A stretch of 64,000 nt of DNA from Hyphomicrobiales bacterium (GCA_930633495.1 CAKNFJ010000001.1:3557001-3621000), one strand, 5' to 3'. Counted from the first letter of the stretch, positions 18,147-28,060 are shown. Translations and numbers: made by a program. The notes: generated from the letters alone by a model not told the origin.

Positions 18147-18279
18147 CGGCACCTTCCGTTCACGAAAGGCGGAGCGTTGTGCGTTGGCGTCGCTTCGCGC
18201 TGGCAATGCCACATTCCCGTGTTAGCCTGACCGCGTCAGGCAAGTTCAGACAGGAATGGGGGTTGCCCGGAGCGATGGC

Positions 18280-21015
18280 ATGAGCGAGGCAGAGCGCCGC
18301 AAGGCGCCCGATACCATCGACGGCATCCGCCAGCGGCTCAGCCGTCTCGCGCTGGCGTCGCGCGCCTCGCTCGGCTGGGAACGGCTGTGGCCGCGGCTCT
18401 GGCTGACACTCGCCGTCATTCTCGCCTTCCTTGCGGTCTCCTGGTTCGGATTATGGACGCATCTGCCCTGGTATGGGCGGATCGTTGGCGTGCTCGCCTT
18501 CGCTGCCGCGCTGGCCGGGAGCCTATGGCATGTCGCGCAGCTCGTCCTGCCGACGCACCGCGATGCTCTCACACGGCTGGACCGCTCTTTCGCGGGGGGA
18601 CATCGCCCGGCCTCGGCGCTGGAAGACAACCTCGCGCTGGGCTCGTCCGATCCCGTCTCGCAGGCACTGTGGAAACTGCATGTCGAGCGCCAGAGCCGGC
18701 AGGTCGCCTCTCTGCAGGTCACGCCGCCGCAGCCGCGGATGGCCATGCACGACCGGCTGGCGCTGCGCGCCGTGCCACTGCTGGCCGCTATAGCGGCCTT
18801 TTTCGTCGCGGGACCCGAGGCGACACAGCGCCTCTCCGCCGCCTTCGACTGGAAGGGGCCGTCGGGCAGCGCGCCTTCCACCCGCATCGATGCCTGGATC
18901 GACCCGCCGGCCTATACCCGCCTGCCGCCGATCCTGATCGATTTCGCCAAGCTCGCCAGCCCGAACCTCAGTGCGCCCGAAAAGTCGGTCATCGTCGTGC
19001 GCATCGCCGGCAAGACCAGCATGGACGTGGCGACGACCGGGCGGCTCGAACCCGTCAAGCCGGAGGCAAAGGAGGGCGAGGGCAAGGGCACGCCGGCCAG
19101 CGATGCGGCTGCGCCCAAGCCGGCCCAGCCCGCCGGTCCGCAGCAGGCCGTGTTGGAAAAGCGCTTCACGCTCGCAGGCAACGGCACGCTGAAGCTGACC
19201 GGCAGCGGCGCGCCCGGCACCACGCTCAACATCACCGCTATCGCCGATCAGGCGCCGACCATCGCCTTCACCGATCCGCCCAAGCCGGTCACCGGCGCGC
19301 AGTCGGGCGGGCTCGCCATCACCTACAAGGCGAGGGACGATTACGGCATCGCTTCGATCGAGGCGAGCGTCTCACGCCCCGATGCGGCAGCGGGTGGGCG
19401 CTCGCTGGTCGAGCCGCCGAAGCAGAACCTCGCCGTGCCGCCGCCTTCGGCGGCCGAGGAGGAGATGAAGAGCACGGTCGATTTCTCGGCGCATCCCTGG
19501 GCTGGCGCCAGGGTCCGCATGGTGCTGATCGCCAAGGACGAGGCCGGGCAGGAAGGCCGCACCGAGCCGCTCGAGGTCGTGCTGCCGCAGCGCACCTTCA
19601 CCAAGCCGCTGGCCAAGGCGCTGGTCGAGCAGCGGCGCAAGCTGGTCATGAATGTCGACGACCGCTCCAAGGTGCAGCTCGCCATGGATGCGCTGATGAT
19701 CGAGCCCGATCTCTTCATGAAGGAGACGGGCGTCTATCTCGGCATGCGGATGCTGACCGAGCGGCTGCGGAAATCCGGCAGCGACGACGAGTTGCGCGAG
19801 GTCTCCGAGCTGATGTGGGCGATGGCGCTGCAGCTCGAGGATGGCGACATGTCCGATGCCGAGCGGGCGCTCAGGCAGGCGCAGGAGAATCTCCAGCAGG
19901 CGCTGGAGCGCGGCGCATCCGAGGAGGAGATCAAGAAGCTCACCGACGAGATGCGCCGGGCCATGGACAATTTTATGCGCCAGCTCGCCGAGCAGATGAT
20001 GCGCCAGCAGCAACAGAACGGCGACCGCGATCAGGCGCAACTGCCGGAGAACTTCCGCACGGTGACGCCGCGCGACCTGCAGAACATGCTCGACCGCATC
20101 GAGGAATTGTCGAAGCGCGGCGACATGGCCGAAGCGCAGCGTCTGATGGAAGAGCTCAACAAGCTGCTCAACAATCTGCAGATGGCCCGCCCGGGCCAGC
20201 GCGATCCGCGCCAGAACCAGATGAACCAGGCGCTCGGCGATCTCGACCGGATGACGCGGGATCAGCAGAACCTGCGCGACGAGACCTATCAGAACGAGCA
20301 GCGCCGGCAGGGGCAGGGCCAGACCCAGCGCGGCCAGCGCCCGGGCCAGCAGCAGGCACGGCCCGGCCAGCGTGGCCAGCAAGGGCAGCAGGGTCAGCAA
20401 GGCCAACGCGGGCAGCGTGGTCAGCAGCCCGGCCAGCAGCCGGGCGAGCAGGGTGAGGACGGCGAAGGCGGCGAGGGCATGCAGGGCCAGAACGGCCAGG
20501 GGCAGGGCCTGTCCCAGCGCCAGCAGGCCCTGCGCGAGCGTCTGCAGGATCTGCAGCGGCGGATGCGTGGGATGGGTGCGCCGCAGAACGGTGAACTCGA
20601 CGAGGCTGAGGACGCCATGCGCGAGGCCGAAGGCCAGCTCGGGCAAGGGCAGGGCGAGGGCGCTCTCGACGCACAGGGCCGTGCGCTCGACGCGCTGCGC
20701 CGCGGCGGCCAGAATCTCGCCCAGCAGATGCAGGGCCAGCCCGGCGAGGGCGACGGTACCGAAGGAGCTTACGGTGAGCCGGATGGGCGCCCCGCCGGCC
20801 GGCCTTCGGCGCAGCAGCGCGGCAGCGAGGATCCGCTCGGCCGGCCGCAGCGCCAGCGCGACTGGGCCGATGGCCGGGTCAAGGTGCCGGGCGCCGACGA
20901 GAGCGCGACCCAGCGGGCCCGGCGCATCCTCGAGGAACTGCGCAAGCGCCTGGGCGACCCGCTGCGGCCGACGGAAGAGCTCGATTATCTGGAGCGGCTG
21001 CTCAGGCGGAACTGA
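18280..21015 (+). CDS. DUF4175 family membrane protein (TIGR02302-like)
   Basis: A 911-aa protein of unknown function common in Rhizobiales. It has two N-terminal membrane segments (about residues 36-55 and 65-90) and a further one near residue 170. A periplasmic Pro/Ala-rich region follows, then a long helical stretch, then a striking tract rich in Gly, Gln and Arg (bases about 20300-20520) made of short GQ/GQR repeats. The C-terminus ends with a conserved short helix (RRILEELRKRLGDP). The ATG at 18280 is chosen for the GGAG upstream. An ATG at 18256 adds eight residues. The Gly/Gln tract suggests a flexible or phase-separating segment, which is inference only. Confidence 0.85.
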   Translation: MSEAERRKAPDTIDGIRQRLSRLALASRASLGWERLWPRLWLTLAVILAFLAVSWFGLWTHLPWYGRIVGVLAFAAALAGSLWHVAQLVLPTHRDALTRLDRSFAGGHRPASALEDNLALGSSDPVSQALWKLHVERQSRQVASLQVTPPQPRMAMHDRLALRAVPLLAAIAAFFVAGPEATQRLSAAFDWKGPSGSAPSTRIDAWIDPPAYTRLPPILIDFAKLASPNLSAPEKSVIVVRIAGKTSMDVATTGRLEPVKPEAKEGEGKGTPASDAAAPKPAQPAGPQQAVLEKRFTLAGNGTLKLTGSGAPGTTLNITAIADQAPTIAFTDPPKPVTGAQSGGLAITYKARDDYGIASIEASVSRPDAAAGGRSLVEPPKQNLAVPPPSAAEEEMKSTVDFSAHPWAGARVRMVLIAKDEAGQEGRTEPLEVVLPQRTFTKPLAKALVEQRRKLVMNVDDRSKVQLAMDALMIEPDLFMKETGVYLGMRMLTERLRKSGSDDELREVSELMWAMALQLEDGDMSDAERALRQAQENLQQALERGASEEEIKKLTDEMRRAMDNFMRQLAEQMMRQQQQNGDRDQAQLPENFRTVTPRDLQNMLDRIEELSKRGDMAEAQRLMEELNKLLNNLQMARPGQRDPRQNQMNQALGDLDRMTRDQQNLRDETYQNEQRRQGQGQTQRGQRPGQQQARPGQRGQQGQQGQQGQRGQRGQQPGQQPGEQGEDGEGGEGMQGQNGQGQGLSQRQQALRERLQDLQRRMRGMGAPQNGELDEAEDAMREAEGQLGQGQGEGALDAQGRALDALRRGGQNLAQQMQGQPGEGDGTEGAYGEPDGRPAGRPSAQQRGSEDPLGRPQRQRDWADGRVKVPGADESATQRARRILEELRKRLGDPLRPTEELDYLERLLRRN

Positions 21016-21050
21016 GGGGGGTGAGCGCGGTCATGCGCGAGCCCACCGGC

Positions 21051-21153
21051 GTCATTCTCGGGCGAAGCGTCGCGGAGACCCGAGAATCTCGTGCAGGAAA
21101 AGGCTCGTGAACCTCCTCGTCATGAGATGCTCGGATCAAGCCCGAGCATGACG
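21051..21153. repeat. family C palindromic intergenic element (copy 3)
   Basis: GTCATTCTCGGGCG and CCCGAGAATCTCG form the left hairpin. GAGATGCTCGG and CCCGAGCATGAC form the right one. It lies between two convergent genes, so it may also act as a shared transcription barrier. Confidence 0.85.
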
Positions 21154-21158
21154 CAAGT

Positions 21159-22016
21159 TCAGCCCTTCTGCCCGGCGCCGCTCGCGACCAGCGCGCCGAC
21201 GACGATGAGCGCGCAGGAGGCGGCGAGCAGCCAGCTGGCCGAGGCATAGCCGAACAGCACGAGGATCAGCGTCGAAAGCACCGGCGCGGCGTAGGATGCG
21301 ACGCCGAGCAAGGCGACGTCGCCTTGTTTCATGCCGATGTCCCAGACGACGAAGGCAAGGCCGATGGAGCCGAGGCCGAGGCCCAGAACGCCCGCCCATT
21401 CCACCGCCGTCAGCGACCAGAGCGTGGTCTCGAAGGCGAAATGGCAGGCCAGCGCCGGCACGGCACAGCCCAGCATGGTGATGGACAGGCTTTCCGAGGG
21501 CACATCGGCAAAGCGGCGCGAAATGACCGAGTAGCTCGCCCAGACGAAAGCGCCGAGCGCCGCCAGCACATGGCCGAGAGCGATCCCGCCGCCGGTTCCG
21601 ATCCCGCCTGAGACCAGCAGGCCGGTGGCGACGAGACCGATCAGCGCGCCGATCAGATGGCGGGGCTTGAGGCCGCCACCCGGTAGCAGCGCCGCGAAGA
21701 GCACGATCAGCAGCGGCCAGAGGTAGTGGATCAGATTGGCTTCGGCGGGCGGCGCGGTCTTCACCGCCGCGTAGTAGAGGGCGGTGTCGCCGAACGGACC
21801 GTAAAGGCCCAGCGCGAAGGAGGCCGGCGTCGGCCGGATGCGGGAGAGATCGCCGCGCAGCGCCGTGATCGCGAGGATCAGAAGACCGCCGATGACGAAG
21901 GTCATCGCCACAAGCTGAAACGGCGGGACGCGGCCCGACATCGCCGTGAACAGGGCGAGCGTCGACCAGAGCAGGATCGCGCAGAAGCCGATGAGGGTGG
22001 CGGTACGGGAGGTCAT
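21159..22016 (-). CDS. EamA/DMT-family transporter, possibly YddG-like exporter
   Basis: A 285-aa inner-membrane protein with about ten hydrophobic segments arranged as two EamA repeats. The N-terminus MTSRTATLIGFCAILLWST resembles the aromatic amino acid exporter YddG (TLIGxxAIxLWS), so an amino-acid or metabolite export role is plausible but not proven. The ATG at 22016 is selected because GGAG precedes it by a few bases. The open frame continues much further upstream, but that part runs through repeat DNA. It converges with the DUF4175 gene and diverges from the Fsr-like transporter. Confidence 0.87.
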   Translation of the reverse strand: MTSRTATLIGFCAILLWSTLALFTAMSGRVPPFQLVAMTFVIGGLLILAITALRGDLSRIRPTPASFALGLYGPFGDTALYYAAVKTAPPAEANLIHYLWPLLIVLFAALLPGGGLKPRHLIGALIGLVATGLLVSGGIGTGGGIALGHVLAALGAFVWASYSVISRRFADVPSESLSITMLGCAVPALACHFAFETTLWSLTAVEWAGVLGLGLGSIGLAFVVWDIGMKQGDVALLGVASYAAPVLSTLILVLFGYASASWLLAASCALIVVGALVASGAGQKG

Positions 22017-22382
22017 GGAGGCTCCGGGTATCGGAAGCCAGCGGCGATAGCAGGTTTCTCGGGTCTTGCCGATGGGGTTGCGAAGCGAAAGCGGACAGCG
22101 CGGGGAACCCTCTCCCGGAGGGAGAGGGCAGGGTGAGGGGTAGGCAGTTGGACGCTTTTGCCGTGACCTGGCCGCTGCTGCGGTGGGGGCGAGACGCTGC
22201 TGGTCCAAGGGCCTACACCTCACCCCTGCCCCTCTCCTTACAGGAGAGGGGTTCCCGATGCTTCTTGGCGGATGTTGCGGTTTCTCATGCTCATGCTGCA
22301 GCGCAGCCCGGCTTCGGCGCCATGGGCGCCATGCTCCCGCGCCCGTTGACCGCGCGCGCAAGGCGGCTCATTGCCATGCTTC
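22017..22382. other. divergent promoter region filled by a family A repeat
   Basis: The 366 bases between the EamA and Fsr-like genes contain the bipartite element at 22101-22256 and no convincing coding frame. Promoters for both flanking genes must lie in or beside the repeat. Confidence 0.6.
22101..22256. repeat. family A bipartite palindromic element (copy 1)
   Basis: Left arm: CGGGGAACCCTCTCC, hairpin, then GGGCAGGGTGAGGGGTAGGC. Right arm is the near-exact inverse, beginning GCCTACACCTCACCCCTGCC and ending GGAGAGGGGTTCCC. About 65 unrelated bases separate the arms. Full copies recur at 33381-33540, 38482-38637 and 59070-59224. Confidence 0.9.
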
Positions 22383-23585
22383 ATGACCACCATCCCGCTG
22401 CAATCCGTCACCCGTCGTCCGTTGATGCCGGTTCTGGCCGCGCTGAGTCTTGCGCATCTGCTGAACGATCTTGTCCAGTCGATGATCCCGGCGCTCTACC
22501 CGCTGATCAAGCAGGCCTACAACCTCGACTTCGTGCAGATCGGCCTGATCACGCTGTCCTTCCAGGTGACGTCTTCGCTGCTGCAGCCGCTGCTCGGTTA
22601 TGTCACGGACCGCAGGCCCTGGCCTTATGCGATGGTCGCGGGCATGTGCGCGACGCTGTCGGGGCTGCTGCTGCTCTCCTTCGCGCATAGCTACGGGGTC
22701 GTGCTGATCGGTGCGGCGATGATCGGCCTCGGTTCGGCTGTGTTCCACCCCGAGGCGACGCGCATGGCGCGCCATGCCGCTGCCGGCCGGCAGGGGCTGG
22801 CGCAGGGCGTCTTCCAGGTCGGCGGCCATATTGGCTACGCCATCGGCCCGCTGCTGGCGGCGATGATCGTGGTGCCGCGCGGACAGGAGAGCCTGTCCTG
22901 GTTCTCGGGCGTCGTGCTGGTGGCGATGCTGGTGATGGGCTGGCTCGGCGCGCGCTATTCGGCGATGCGGCGCGAGCAGAAGTCCTCCCCCGTGCATGCC
23001 GAGGAGGTCGCGGATCACGGCCTGTCGCGCGGACGCGTGCTGCTCGCGATGGCCGTGCTGGTCCTGCTCCTGATCTCGAAGAACGGCTACACCGCCGCCT
23101 TCACCTCCTACTACACCTTCTATCTGATCGAGCGCTTCGGCATCAGCTTGCAGCTCTCGCAGATCATGCTGTTCCTCTACCTCGTCGTCGGCGCGGCCGG
23201 CGTCATCCTGGGCGGCATGATCGGGGATCGCATCGGCCGCGACCGCGTGATCTGGCTGTCGATCCTCGGCTCGCTGCCCTTCGCGCTGGTGCTGCCCTAT
23301 GCCGACCTGTTCTGGACCGGCGTGCTCAGCGTCGTCATCAGCTTCGTCATGGCGAGCGCCTTCTCGGCGATCCTGATCTACGCGATCGACCTCGTGCCAC
23401 ATCGTGTCGGCCTTGTCGGCGGCCTGTTCTACGGCCTGTCCTTCGGGCTGGGTGGCATCGCGGCGGCCGGCATCGGCGCGCTGGCCGACCAGATCGGCAT
23501 CATCCAGGTCTTCAAGATCTGCGCCTGGCTGCCCGCCGTGGGGCTTCTGACCTTCCTGCTGCCGAAGGGCAAGCGCCAGGGCTGA
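22383..23585 (+). CDS. MFS transporter, fosmidomycin-resistance (Fsr) type
   Basis: A 400-aa, twelve-segment major facilitator. The loop between segments 2 and 3 (GYVTDRRPWPYAM) and the block GSAVFHPEATRMARHAAAGRQGLAQGVFQVGGHIGYAIGPL are diagnostic of Fsr-type exporters. Fsr confers fosmidomycin resistance in E. coli when overexpressed, but the natural substrate is not known. The ATG at 22383 (MTTIPL) is preferred. An ATG 12 bases upstream is possible. A second, unrelated MFS gene follows about 100 bases downstream. Confidence 0.9.
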   Translation: MTTIPLQSVTRRPLMPVLAALSLAHLLNDLVQSMIPALYPLIKQAYNLDFVQIGLITLSFQVTSSLLQPLLGYVTDRRPWPYAMVAGMCATLSGLLLLSFAHSYGVVLIGAAMIGLGSAVFHPEATRMARHAAAGRQGLAQGVFQVGGHIGYAIGPLLAAMIVVPRGQESLSWFSGVVLVAMLVMGWLGARYSAMRREQKSSPVHAEEVADHGLSRGRVLLAMAVLVLLLISKNGYTAAFTSYYTFYLIERFGISLQLSQIMLFLYLVVGAAGVILGGMIGDRIGRDRVIWLSILGSLPFALVLPYADLFWTGVLSVVISFVMASAFSAILIYAIDLVPHRVGLVGGLFYGLSFGLGGIAAAGIGALADQIGIIQVFKICAWLPAVGLLTFLLPKGKRQG

Positions 23586-23686
23586 GCCGGGCCTCCCGGC
23601 GGCTTCGACGCATTGAGCCCACATTCAGTCGCTAGCGCTGGCCGTTCTCCGGCCGGACAAGACGGCCGCCGCGAAGAGGTTGGCCG

Positions 23687-24922
23687 ATGCTGGTGCAGAT
23701 CGGAACGCTGATCGCCGCGACGAGTCTGGTGCAGCTCGCGAACGGCTTCTTCAACACCTTCCTGTCCCTGCGCCTGACGCTCGAGGATTTCGGCGCCGCG
23801 ACCGGCATCGTGCTCAGCGCCTATTTCGCCGGCTTTACCATCGGCGCCGTCAGCAGCGGCGGGGTGATCCAGCGCGTCGGCCATATCCGTGCCTATACGG
23901 CCTTCGCCGGGCTCGTCGTGGTCGCGACTGCGCTGATGCCGCTATGGACCTCGGCGCTGGTCTGGACGGTCTGCCGGGTGGTGATCGGCATCGGCTGCGT
24001 CGGCATTTTCGTCACCACGGAAAGCTGGCTCAACGCCAAGGCGCTGCCGGACCAGCGCGGCCGTGTCTTCTCGACCTATATGGTCGGCACCTTTCTGGCG
24101 CTGGCGATCGGCCAGCTCGCGATCGCCTGGCTCTCGATTCATTCGGCCGGGGCGTTCCAGGCCATCATAGCGCTGTTCGCTCTGGCGCTGGTCATGGTGA
24201 GCACCACGCGAGCGGAGGCGCCCGGCCTCGCGCCGGAGAAGGCGCTACGCTATGGCGAGCTTTCGCGAGAGGCGCCGATTTCCGTGATCGGATGCGTGGT
24301 CAGCGGCATCGTCACCAGCGCTTTCTATGCGCTCGTCCCGGCCTGGATGCTCAGCAACGGCGTGCCGCAGCAGACGATCGCGCTGTTCATGCTCGTCGCG
24401 GTGCTCGGGGGGCTGGCGCTGCAGGTGCCGGTCGGGCGGCTCTCCGACCGCAATGACAGGCGGCTGGTGCTGGCGGGGCTGGCAGTCGGCTATGCCGTTG
24501 CGGTCTTGCTGCTGGTGGCGTTGCCGCGTTCGCTGGTCGCGGTGCTGCCGGTGGCGGCGCTGCTCGGCGGCTTCATGTCGACGCTCTATCCCGTCTGCGT
24601 CGCCCATGCGCTCGACCGGATGCCGGCCGACCGGGTGGTCGCCGTCAGCGGGCGGCTGATCCTGGTCAGCGGTTTCGGCTCGGCGCTCGGCCCCTTGGTC
24701 GGCGCCGGGATCATGGCGCGCTTCGACATCGACGGGCTGCTCTATTTCATGGCGGCGATCGCGCTGGCGCTGGCGGCCGTCGCCGGATTGCGCATGCGGA
24801 TGCGGGAAGCGCCGCCGAAGGTCGAGCGGCCGTTCGAAATCATCGATCCGCTCAACCCGCCGATCACGCAGGAGCCGGAGGCGACGGCGATCGACGGGAC
24901 GCCGCGCCCGGTCATGCCCTGA
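23687..24922 (+). CDS. MFS transporter, YcaD-like
   Basis: A 411-aa protein with twelve hydrophobic segments and an MFS-type loop (GGVIQRVGHIRAY) after segment 2. GIGCVGIFVTTESWLNAKA in segment 4-5 is typical of the YcaD/YfkF group (UMF-like), whose substrates are uncharacterised. The C-terminus carries a short soluble tail with ERPFEIIDPLNPP. The start at 23687 is the first ATG that keeps the first membrane segment. It converges with phaB, with a 14-base-pair perfect hairpin between the two stop codons. Confidence 0.87.
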   Translation: MLVQIGTLIAATSLVQLANGFFNTFLSLRLTLEDFGAATGIVLSAYFAGFTIGAVSSGGVIQRVGHIRAYTAFAGLVVVATALMPLWTSALVWTVCRVVIGIGCVGIFVTTESWLNAKALPDQRGRVFSTYMVGTFLALAIGQLAIAWLSIHSAGAFQAIIALFALALVMVSTTRAEAPGLAPEKALRYGELSREAPISVIGCVVSGIVTSAFYALVPAWMLSNGVPQQTIALFMLVAVLGGLALQVPVGRLSDRNDRRLVLAGLAVGYAVAVLLLVALPRSLVAVLPVAALLGGFMSTLYPVCVAHALDRMPADRVVAVSGRLILVSGFGSALGPLVGAGIMARFDIDGLLYFMAAIALALAAVAGLRMRMREAPPKVERPFEIIDPLNPPITQEPEATAIDGTPRPVMP

Positions 24923-24932
24923 TCGAAGCAGC

Positions 24933-24964
24933 GAGGCCGCCGCCCGTTGCCGGGCGGCGGCCTC
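24933..24964. terminator. strong hairpin between convergent genes
   Basis: GAGGCCGCCGCCCG, loop TTGC, then the exact complement CGGGCGGCGGCCTC: a 14-bp perfect stem between the MFS and phaB stop codons. No T-tract follows on either strand, so it may be a bidirectional barrier rather than a classical terminator. Confidence 0.55.
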
Positions 24965-24992
24965 AAATGATGGAGCGAGAGGGCCGGGCCGC

Positions 24993-25718
24993 TCAGGCCA
25001 TGTTCTGACCGCCATTGGCGGACAGGGTCGAACCGGTGATGAAGCCGGCATCGTCGCTGGCCAGGAACACCACGGCCCGCGCGATCTCCTCGGGCTCGCC
25101 GAGGCGGCCGACCGGGATATGCGGCAGGATCGACTTCTCGATCACGGCCGGATCGATCGCCTTGACCATCTCGGTCGCGATATAGCCGGGGCAGATCGCG
25201 TTGACCGTGATGCCGGCGCGCGCGCCTTCCTGCGCCAGCGCCTTGACGAAGCCGATGTCGCCGGCCTTGGCCGCGGAATAGTTGACCTGGCCCATCTGGC
25301 CCTTCTGGCCGTTGATCGACGAGATGCAGATGACGCGGCCGAACTTGCGCGCGCGCATGCCCTCCCAGACCGGGCGGGTCATGTTGAACAGCGAGTTGAG
25401 GTTGGTGTTGATCACCGCGTCCCACTGTTCCTTGGTCATCTTGTGGAACATGCCGTCGCGGGTGATGCCGGCATTGTTGACCAGCACGTCGACCGGCCCC
25501 AGCTCGGCCTCGACCTTGGCGATGCCGGCAACGCAGGAATCATAATCCGAGACGTCCCATTTATAGGTCTTGATCCCGGTCTCGGCGGTGAACTTGGCTG
25601 CTGCCTCGTCGTTGCCGGCATAGCTCGCCGCCACATTGTAGCCAGCCGCCTTCAGGCCCTTCGAGATCGCCGCGCCGATGCCGCGCGAGCCACCCGTCAC
25701 CAATGCAACCTTCGCCAT
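24993..25718 (-). CDS. phaB: acetoacetyl-CoA reductase
   Basis: NADPH-dependent SDR enzyme that reduces acetoacetyl-CoA to (R)-3-hydroxybutyryl-CoA, the monomer for poly-3-hydroxybutyrate. The 241 aa show the cofactor motif TGGSRGIGAAI near the N-terminus, NNAGITRD, and the catalytic Ser-Tyr-Lys set with ISSINGQKGQ and NYSAAKAGDIGF. The length matches PhaB. The ATG at 25718 has a purine-rich upstream region. phaA lies about 235 bases upstream on the same strand, so the two may form an operon. PHA synthase is not in the window. Confidence 0.96.
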   Translation of the reverse strand: MAKVALVTGGSRGIGAAISKGLKAAGYNVAASYAGNDEAAAKFTAETGIKTYKWDVSDYDSCVAGIAKVEAELGPVDVLVNNAGITRDGMFHKMTKEQWDAVINTNLNSLFNMTRPVWEGMRARKFGRVICISSINGQKGQMGQVNYSAAKAGDIGFVKALAQEGARAGITVNAICPGYIATEMVKAIDPAVIEKSILPHIPVGRLGEPEEIARAVVFLASDDAGFITGSTLSANGGQNMA

Positions 25719-25953
25719 GAGCTTGTTTCCCCTTTTCGATCTTCGATGATGGTCCTGCGGCTTGCCGCCGCTCTTTGGGACAGTTCCGGTGCGAGCGGAT
25801 CCCCATCCGCATTTTCGACGACTATCCGATCGCGACGGCTGCCGGAGCCGGATCGCGTCGGGTATCCCGGCGGCTGGCCCGGACGGCCAGTCGCTGGCTG
25901 TTCATGATGATGACCCGGTGGTGCGATGCCGCATCACCGGGAGGGGCGGCGCC

Positions 25954-27132
25954 TCAGCGCTCCACCGCCATGGCGACGCCCATGCCGCCGCCGATGCAGA
26001 GCGTGGCGAGGCCCTTCTTGGCGTCGCGCTTGGCCATCTCGTGCAGCAGCGTCACCAGCACGCGGGCGCCGGACGCGCCGATCGGGTGGCCGATCGCGAT
26101 GGCGCCGCCATTGACGTTGACGATGTCCGGGTTCCAGCCGAGGTCCTTGTTGACCGCGAGCGCCTGCGCCGCGAAGGCCTCGTTGGCCTCGACGAGATCG
26201 AGATCGCCAACCTTCCAGCCTGCCTTCTCGAGCGCCTTGCGGGTCGAGGGGATCGGGCCGGTGCCCATGATCTGCGGGTCGACGCCGGCCGTCGCCCAGG
26301 AGGCGATACGGGCGAGCGGGGTCAGGCCGCGGCGGGCCGCTTCCTTGGCGGTCATGATGACGAAGGCGGCGGCGCCGTCATTGAGACCGGAAGCGTTGCC
26401 GGCGGTCACCGTGCCGTCCTTCGAGAAGGCGGGGCGCAGCTTGGCCATGGCCTCGAGCGTGGCGCCGTGGCGCGGATACTCGTCGGTGTCGACGACGATG
26501 TCGCCCTTGCGGGTCGAGATGGTGATCGGCGCGATCTCGTCCTTGAACTTGCCGGCCTTCTGCGCGGCCTCGGCCTTGTTCTGCGAGCCGACGGCGAAGC
26601 GATCCTGCTCCTCGCGGCTGATCTGGTACTTGGTCGCGACGTTCTCGGCCGTCGTGCCCATATGGTAGCCGTGGAAGGCGTCCCAGAGGCCGTCCTTGAT
26701 CATGGTGTCGACGAATTTGACGTCGCCCATCTTGGTGCCGGAGCGCAGATAGGAGGTGTGGGGGGCGAGCGACATCGATTCCATGCCGCCGGCGACGATG
26801 ATGTTGGCGTCGCCATTGGCGATCTGCTGCAGGCCGATGGCGACAGTGCGCAAGCCGGAGCCGCAGAGCTGGTTGAGGCCCCAGGCGGTCTTCTCCTGCG
26901 GGATGCCGGCGGCCATGGCCGCCTGGCGGGCCGGGTTCTGGCCCTGGCCGGCGGCGAGGACCTGTCCCATCACCAGCTCGTCGACCTCCGCCGCCTCGAC
27001 CTTGGCGCGCCGCAGCGCTTCCTTGATCGCGACGGCGCCGAGCTCATGGGCAGGGGTGTTGGCGAAAGCGCCGCTGAAGGCGCCGACCGCCGTGCGCGCT
27101 GCGCCGACGATCACGATATCCGAATCTGCCAT
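25954..27132 (-). CDS. phaA: acetyl-CoA acetyltransferase (beta-ketothiolase)
   Basis: Condenses two acetyl-CoA into acetoacetyl-CoA, first step of PHB synthesis. The 392-aa enzyme begins [17 protein letters not shown]. The nucleophilic Cys is in [11 protein letters not shown]. The second active-site block [13 protein letters not shown] and the C-terminal [14 protein letters not shown] carry the His and the second Cys. The ATG at 27132 has GGACCTCTCTC upstream. The open frame continues upstream to 27432 but only into the intergenic DNA shared with phaR. phaB follows downstream, and the divergent phaR regulator supports the PHA role over fatty-acid breakdown. Confidence 0.96.
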   Translation of the reverse strand: MADSDIVIVGAARTAVGAFSGAFANTPAHELGAVAIKEALRRAKVEAAEVDELVMGQVLAAGQGQNPARQAAMAAGIPQEKTAWGLNQLCGSGLRTVAIGLQQIANGDANIIVAGGMESMSLAPHTSYLRSGTKMGDVKFVDTMIKDGLWDAFHGYHMGTTAENVATKYQISREEQDRFAVGSQNKAEAAQKAGKFKDEIAPITISTRKGDIVVDTDEYPRHGATLEAMAKLRPAFSKDGTVTAGNASGLNDGAAAFVIMTAKEAARRGLTPLARIASWATAGVDPQIMGTGPIPSTRKALEKAGWKVGDLDLVEANEAFAAQALAVNKDLGWNPDIVNVNGGAIAIGHPIGASGARVLVTLLHEMAKRDAKKGLATLCIGGGMGVAMAVER

Positions 27133-27440
27133 GAGAGAGGTCCTCGCTTTGTTGTTGCTTCCGCACCGCTCCCGCCGGTGCAGCATTTCCCCGCCACCTT
27201 CGAAGCCTGTCGCGGCGCCGTCAAGACGGGTGAGCCGCAAATTCGAAGCGAAGGGGCCGGTGAGGGGCTGTGGGTGGGCGACGAAAGTCGAATGCCGCGC
27301 CTTACTTTCGGCGGATTTTTGCAATGCGCGCTCAAATCGCTTGCGGTGCAGCACCGACAGGCTATCGTCGCGCGCAGGGAGACCGCTCCGCCGAGCATGC
27401 CGGAACAACCAGTGGCCGCGGATCAACGTCAAGCAGGACC
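27133..27440. promoter_or_regulatory. phaA-phaR divergent regulatory region with two GCACCG/CGGTGC palindromes
   Basis: The 308-base region between phaA and phaR holds no gene. Two inverted repeats share the half-site GCACCG/CGGTGC. One is GCACCG-N7-CGGTGC (27173-27191), near phaA. The other is the 13-base palindrome CGGTGCAGCACCG (27344-27356), about 85 bases before phaR. PhaR proteins of other bacteria bind TGC-rich palindromes, so these could be its operators. That is inference. Confidence 0.4.
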
Positions 27441-28040
27441 ATGGCCAGCGACAAAGAACCGACCGTCATCAAGAAATACGCCAACCGGCGCCTCTATCAT
27501 ACGGGTACCAGCTCCTACGTCACATTGGAGGATCTTGCCGGCCTCGTGCGCGCGGGCGAGGATTTCGCCGTTTACGACGCGAAGTCCGGGGAGGACATCA
27601 CGCGCTCGGTGCTGGCGCAGATCATCTTCGACGAGGAAGCCAAGGACGGGCAGAATCTGCTGCCGATCACCTTCCTGCGCCAGCTCATCCGCTTCTACGG
27701 GGACAGCATGCAGGCGCTGGTGCCGCGCTACCTCGAATTCTCGATGGAGAATTTCACCAAGGAGCAGAGCAAGTTCCGCGAGCAGATGGCCAAGGCCTTC
27801 GGCGGGACGGGCTTCGGCGGCAACGCGCTCGACGCCATTCAGACGCAGACGCGGGCGAACATGCAGATGTTCACCGAGGCCTTCCGCCTGTTCAACCCCT
27901 TCACCGCCGCGGCACAGGCCCGGCAGGAAGCCGAGGGCGCCAAGCCGGCGGCCCCGGCCGGGGGCAGCGAGATCACCGAGCTGAAGCGCGAACTCAACGA
28001 GATGCGCGAACGGCTGGACAAGCTGTCCCGCACGCGCTGA
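27441..28040 (+). CDS. phaR: polyhydroxyalkanoate synthesis repressor PhaR
   Basis: DNA-binding repressor of phasin and PHA genes that also binds PHB granules. The 199-aa protein begins [22 protein letters not shown], the PHB_acc_N DNA-binding signature, and continues with the PHB_acc domain ([35 protein letters not shown]). An Ala-rich linker leads to a C-terminal coiled coil ([18 protein letters not shown]). The ATG at 27441 follows GGACC. It is divergent from phaA, as in most alphaproteobacteria, and ends at a clear terminator. Confidence 0.95.
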   Translation: MASDKEPTVIKKYANRRLYHTGTSSYVTLEDLAGLVRAGEDFAVYDAKSGEDITRSVLAQIIFDEEAKDGQNLLPITFLRQLIRFYGDSMQALVPRYLEFSMENFTKEQSKFREQMAKAFGGTGFGGNALDAIQTQTRANMQMFTEAFRLFNPFTAAAQARQEAEGAKPAAPAGGSEITELKRELNEMRERLDKLSRTR

Positions 28041-28060
28041 GCCGAGCCTGCCGATTTCGG

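Noticed and set aside
24933..24964. Classical terminator for phaB or the MFS gene
   Set aside because: The stem is excellent but no T-run follows on either strand, so it is listed only as a hairpin barrier.
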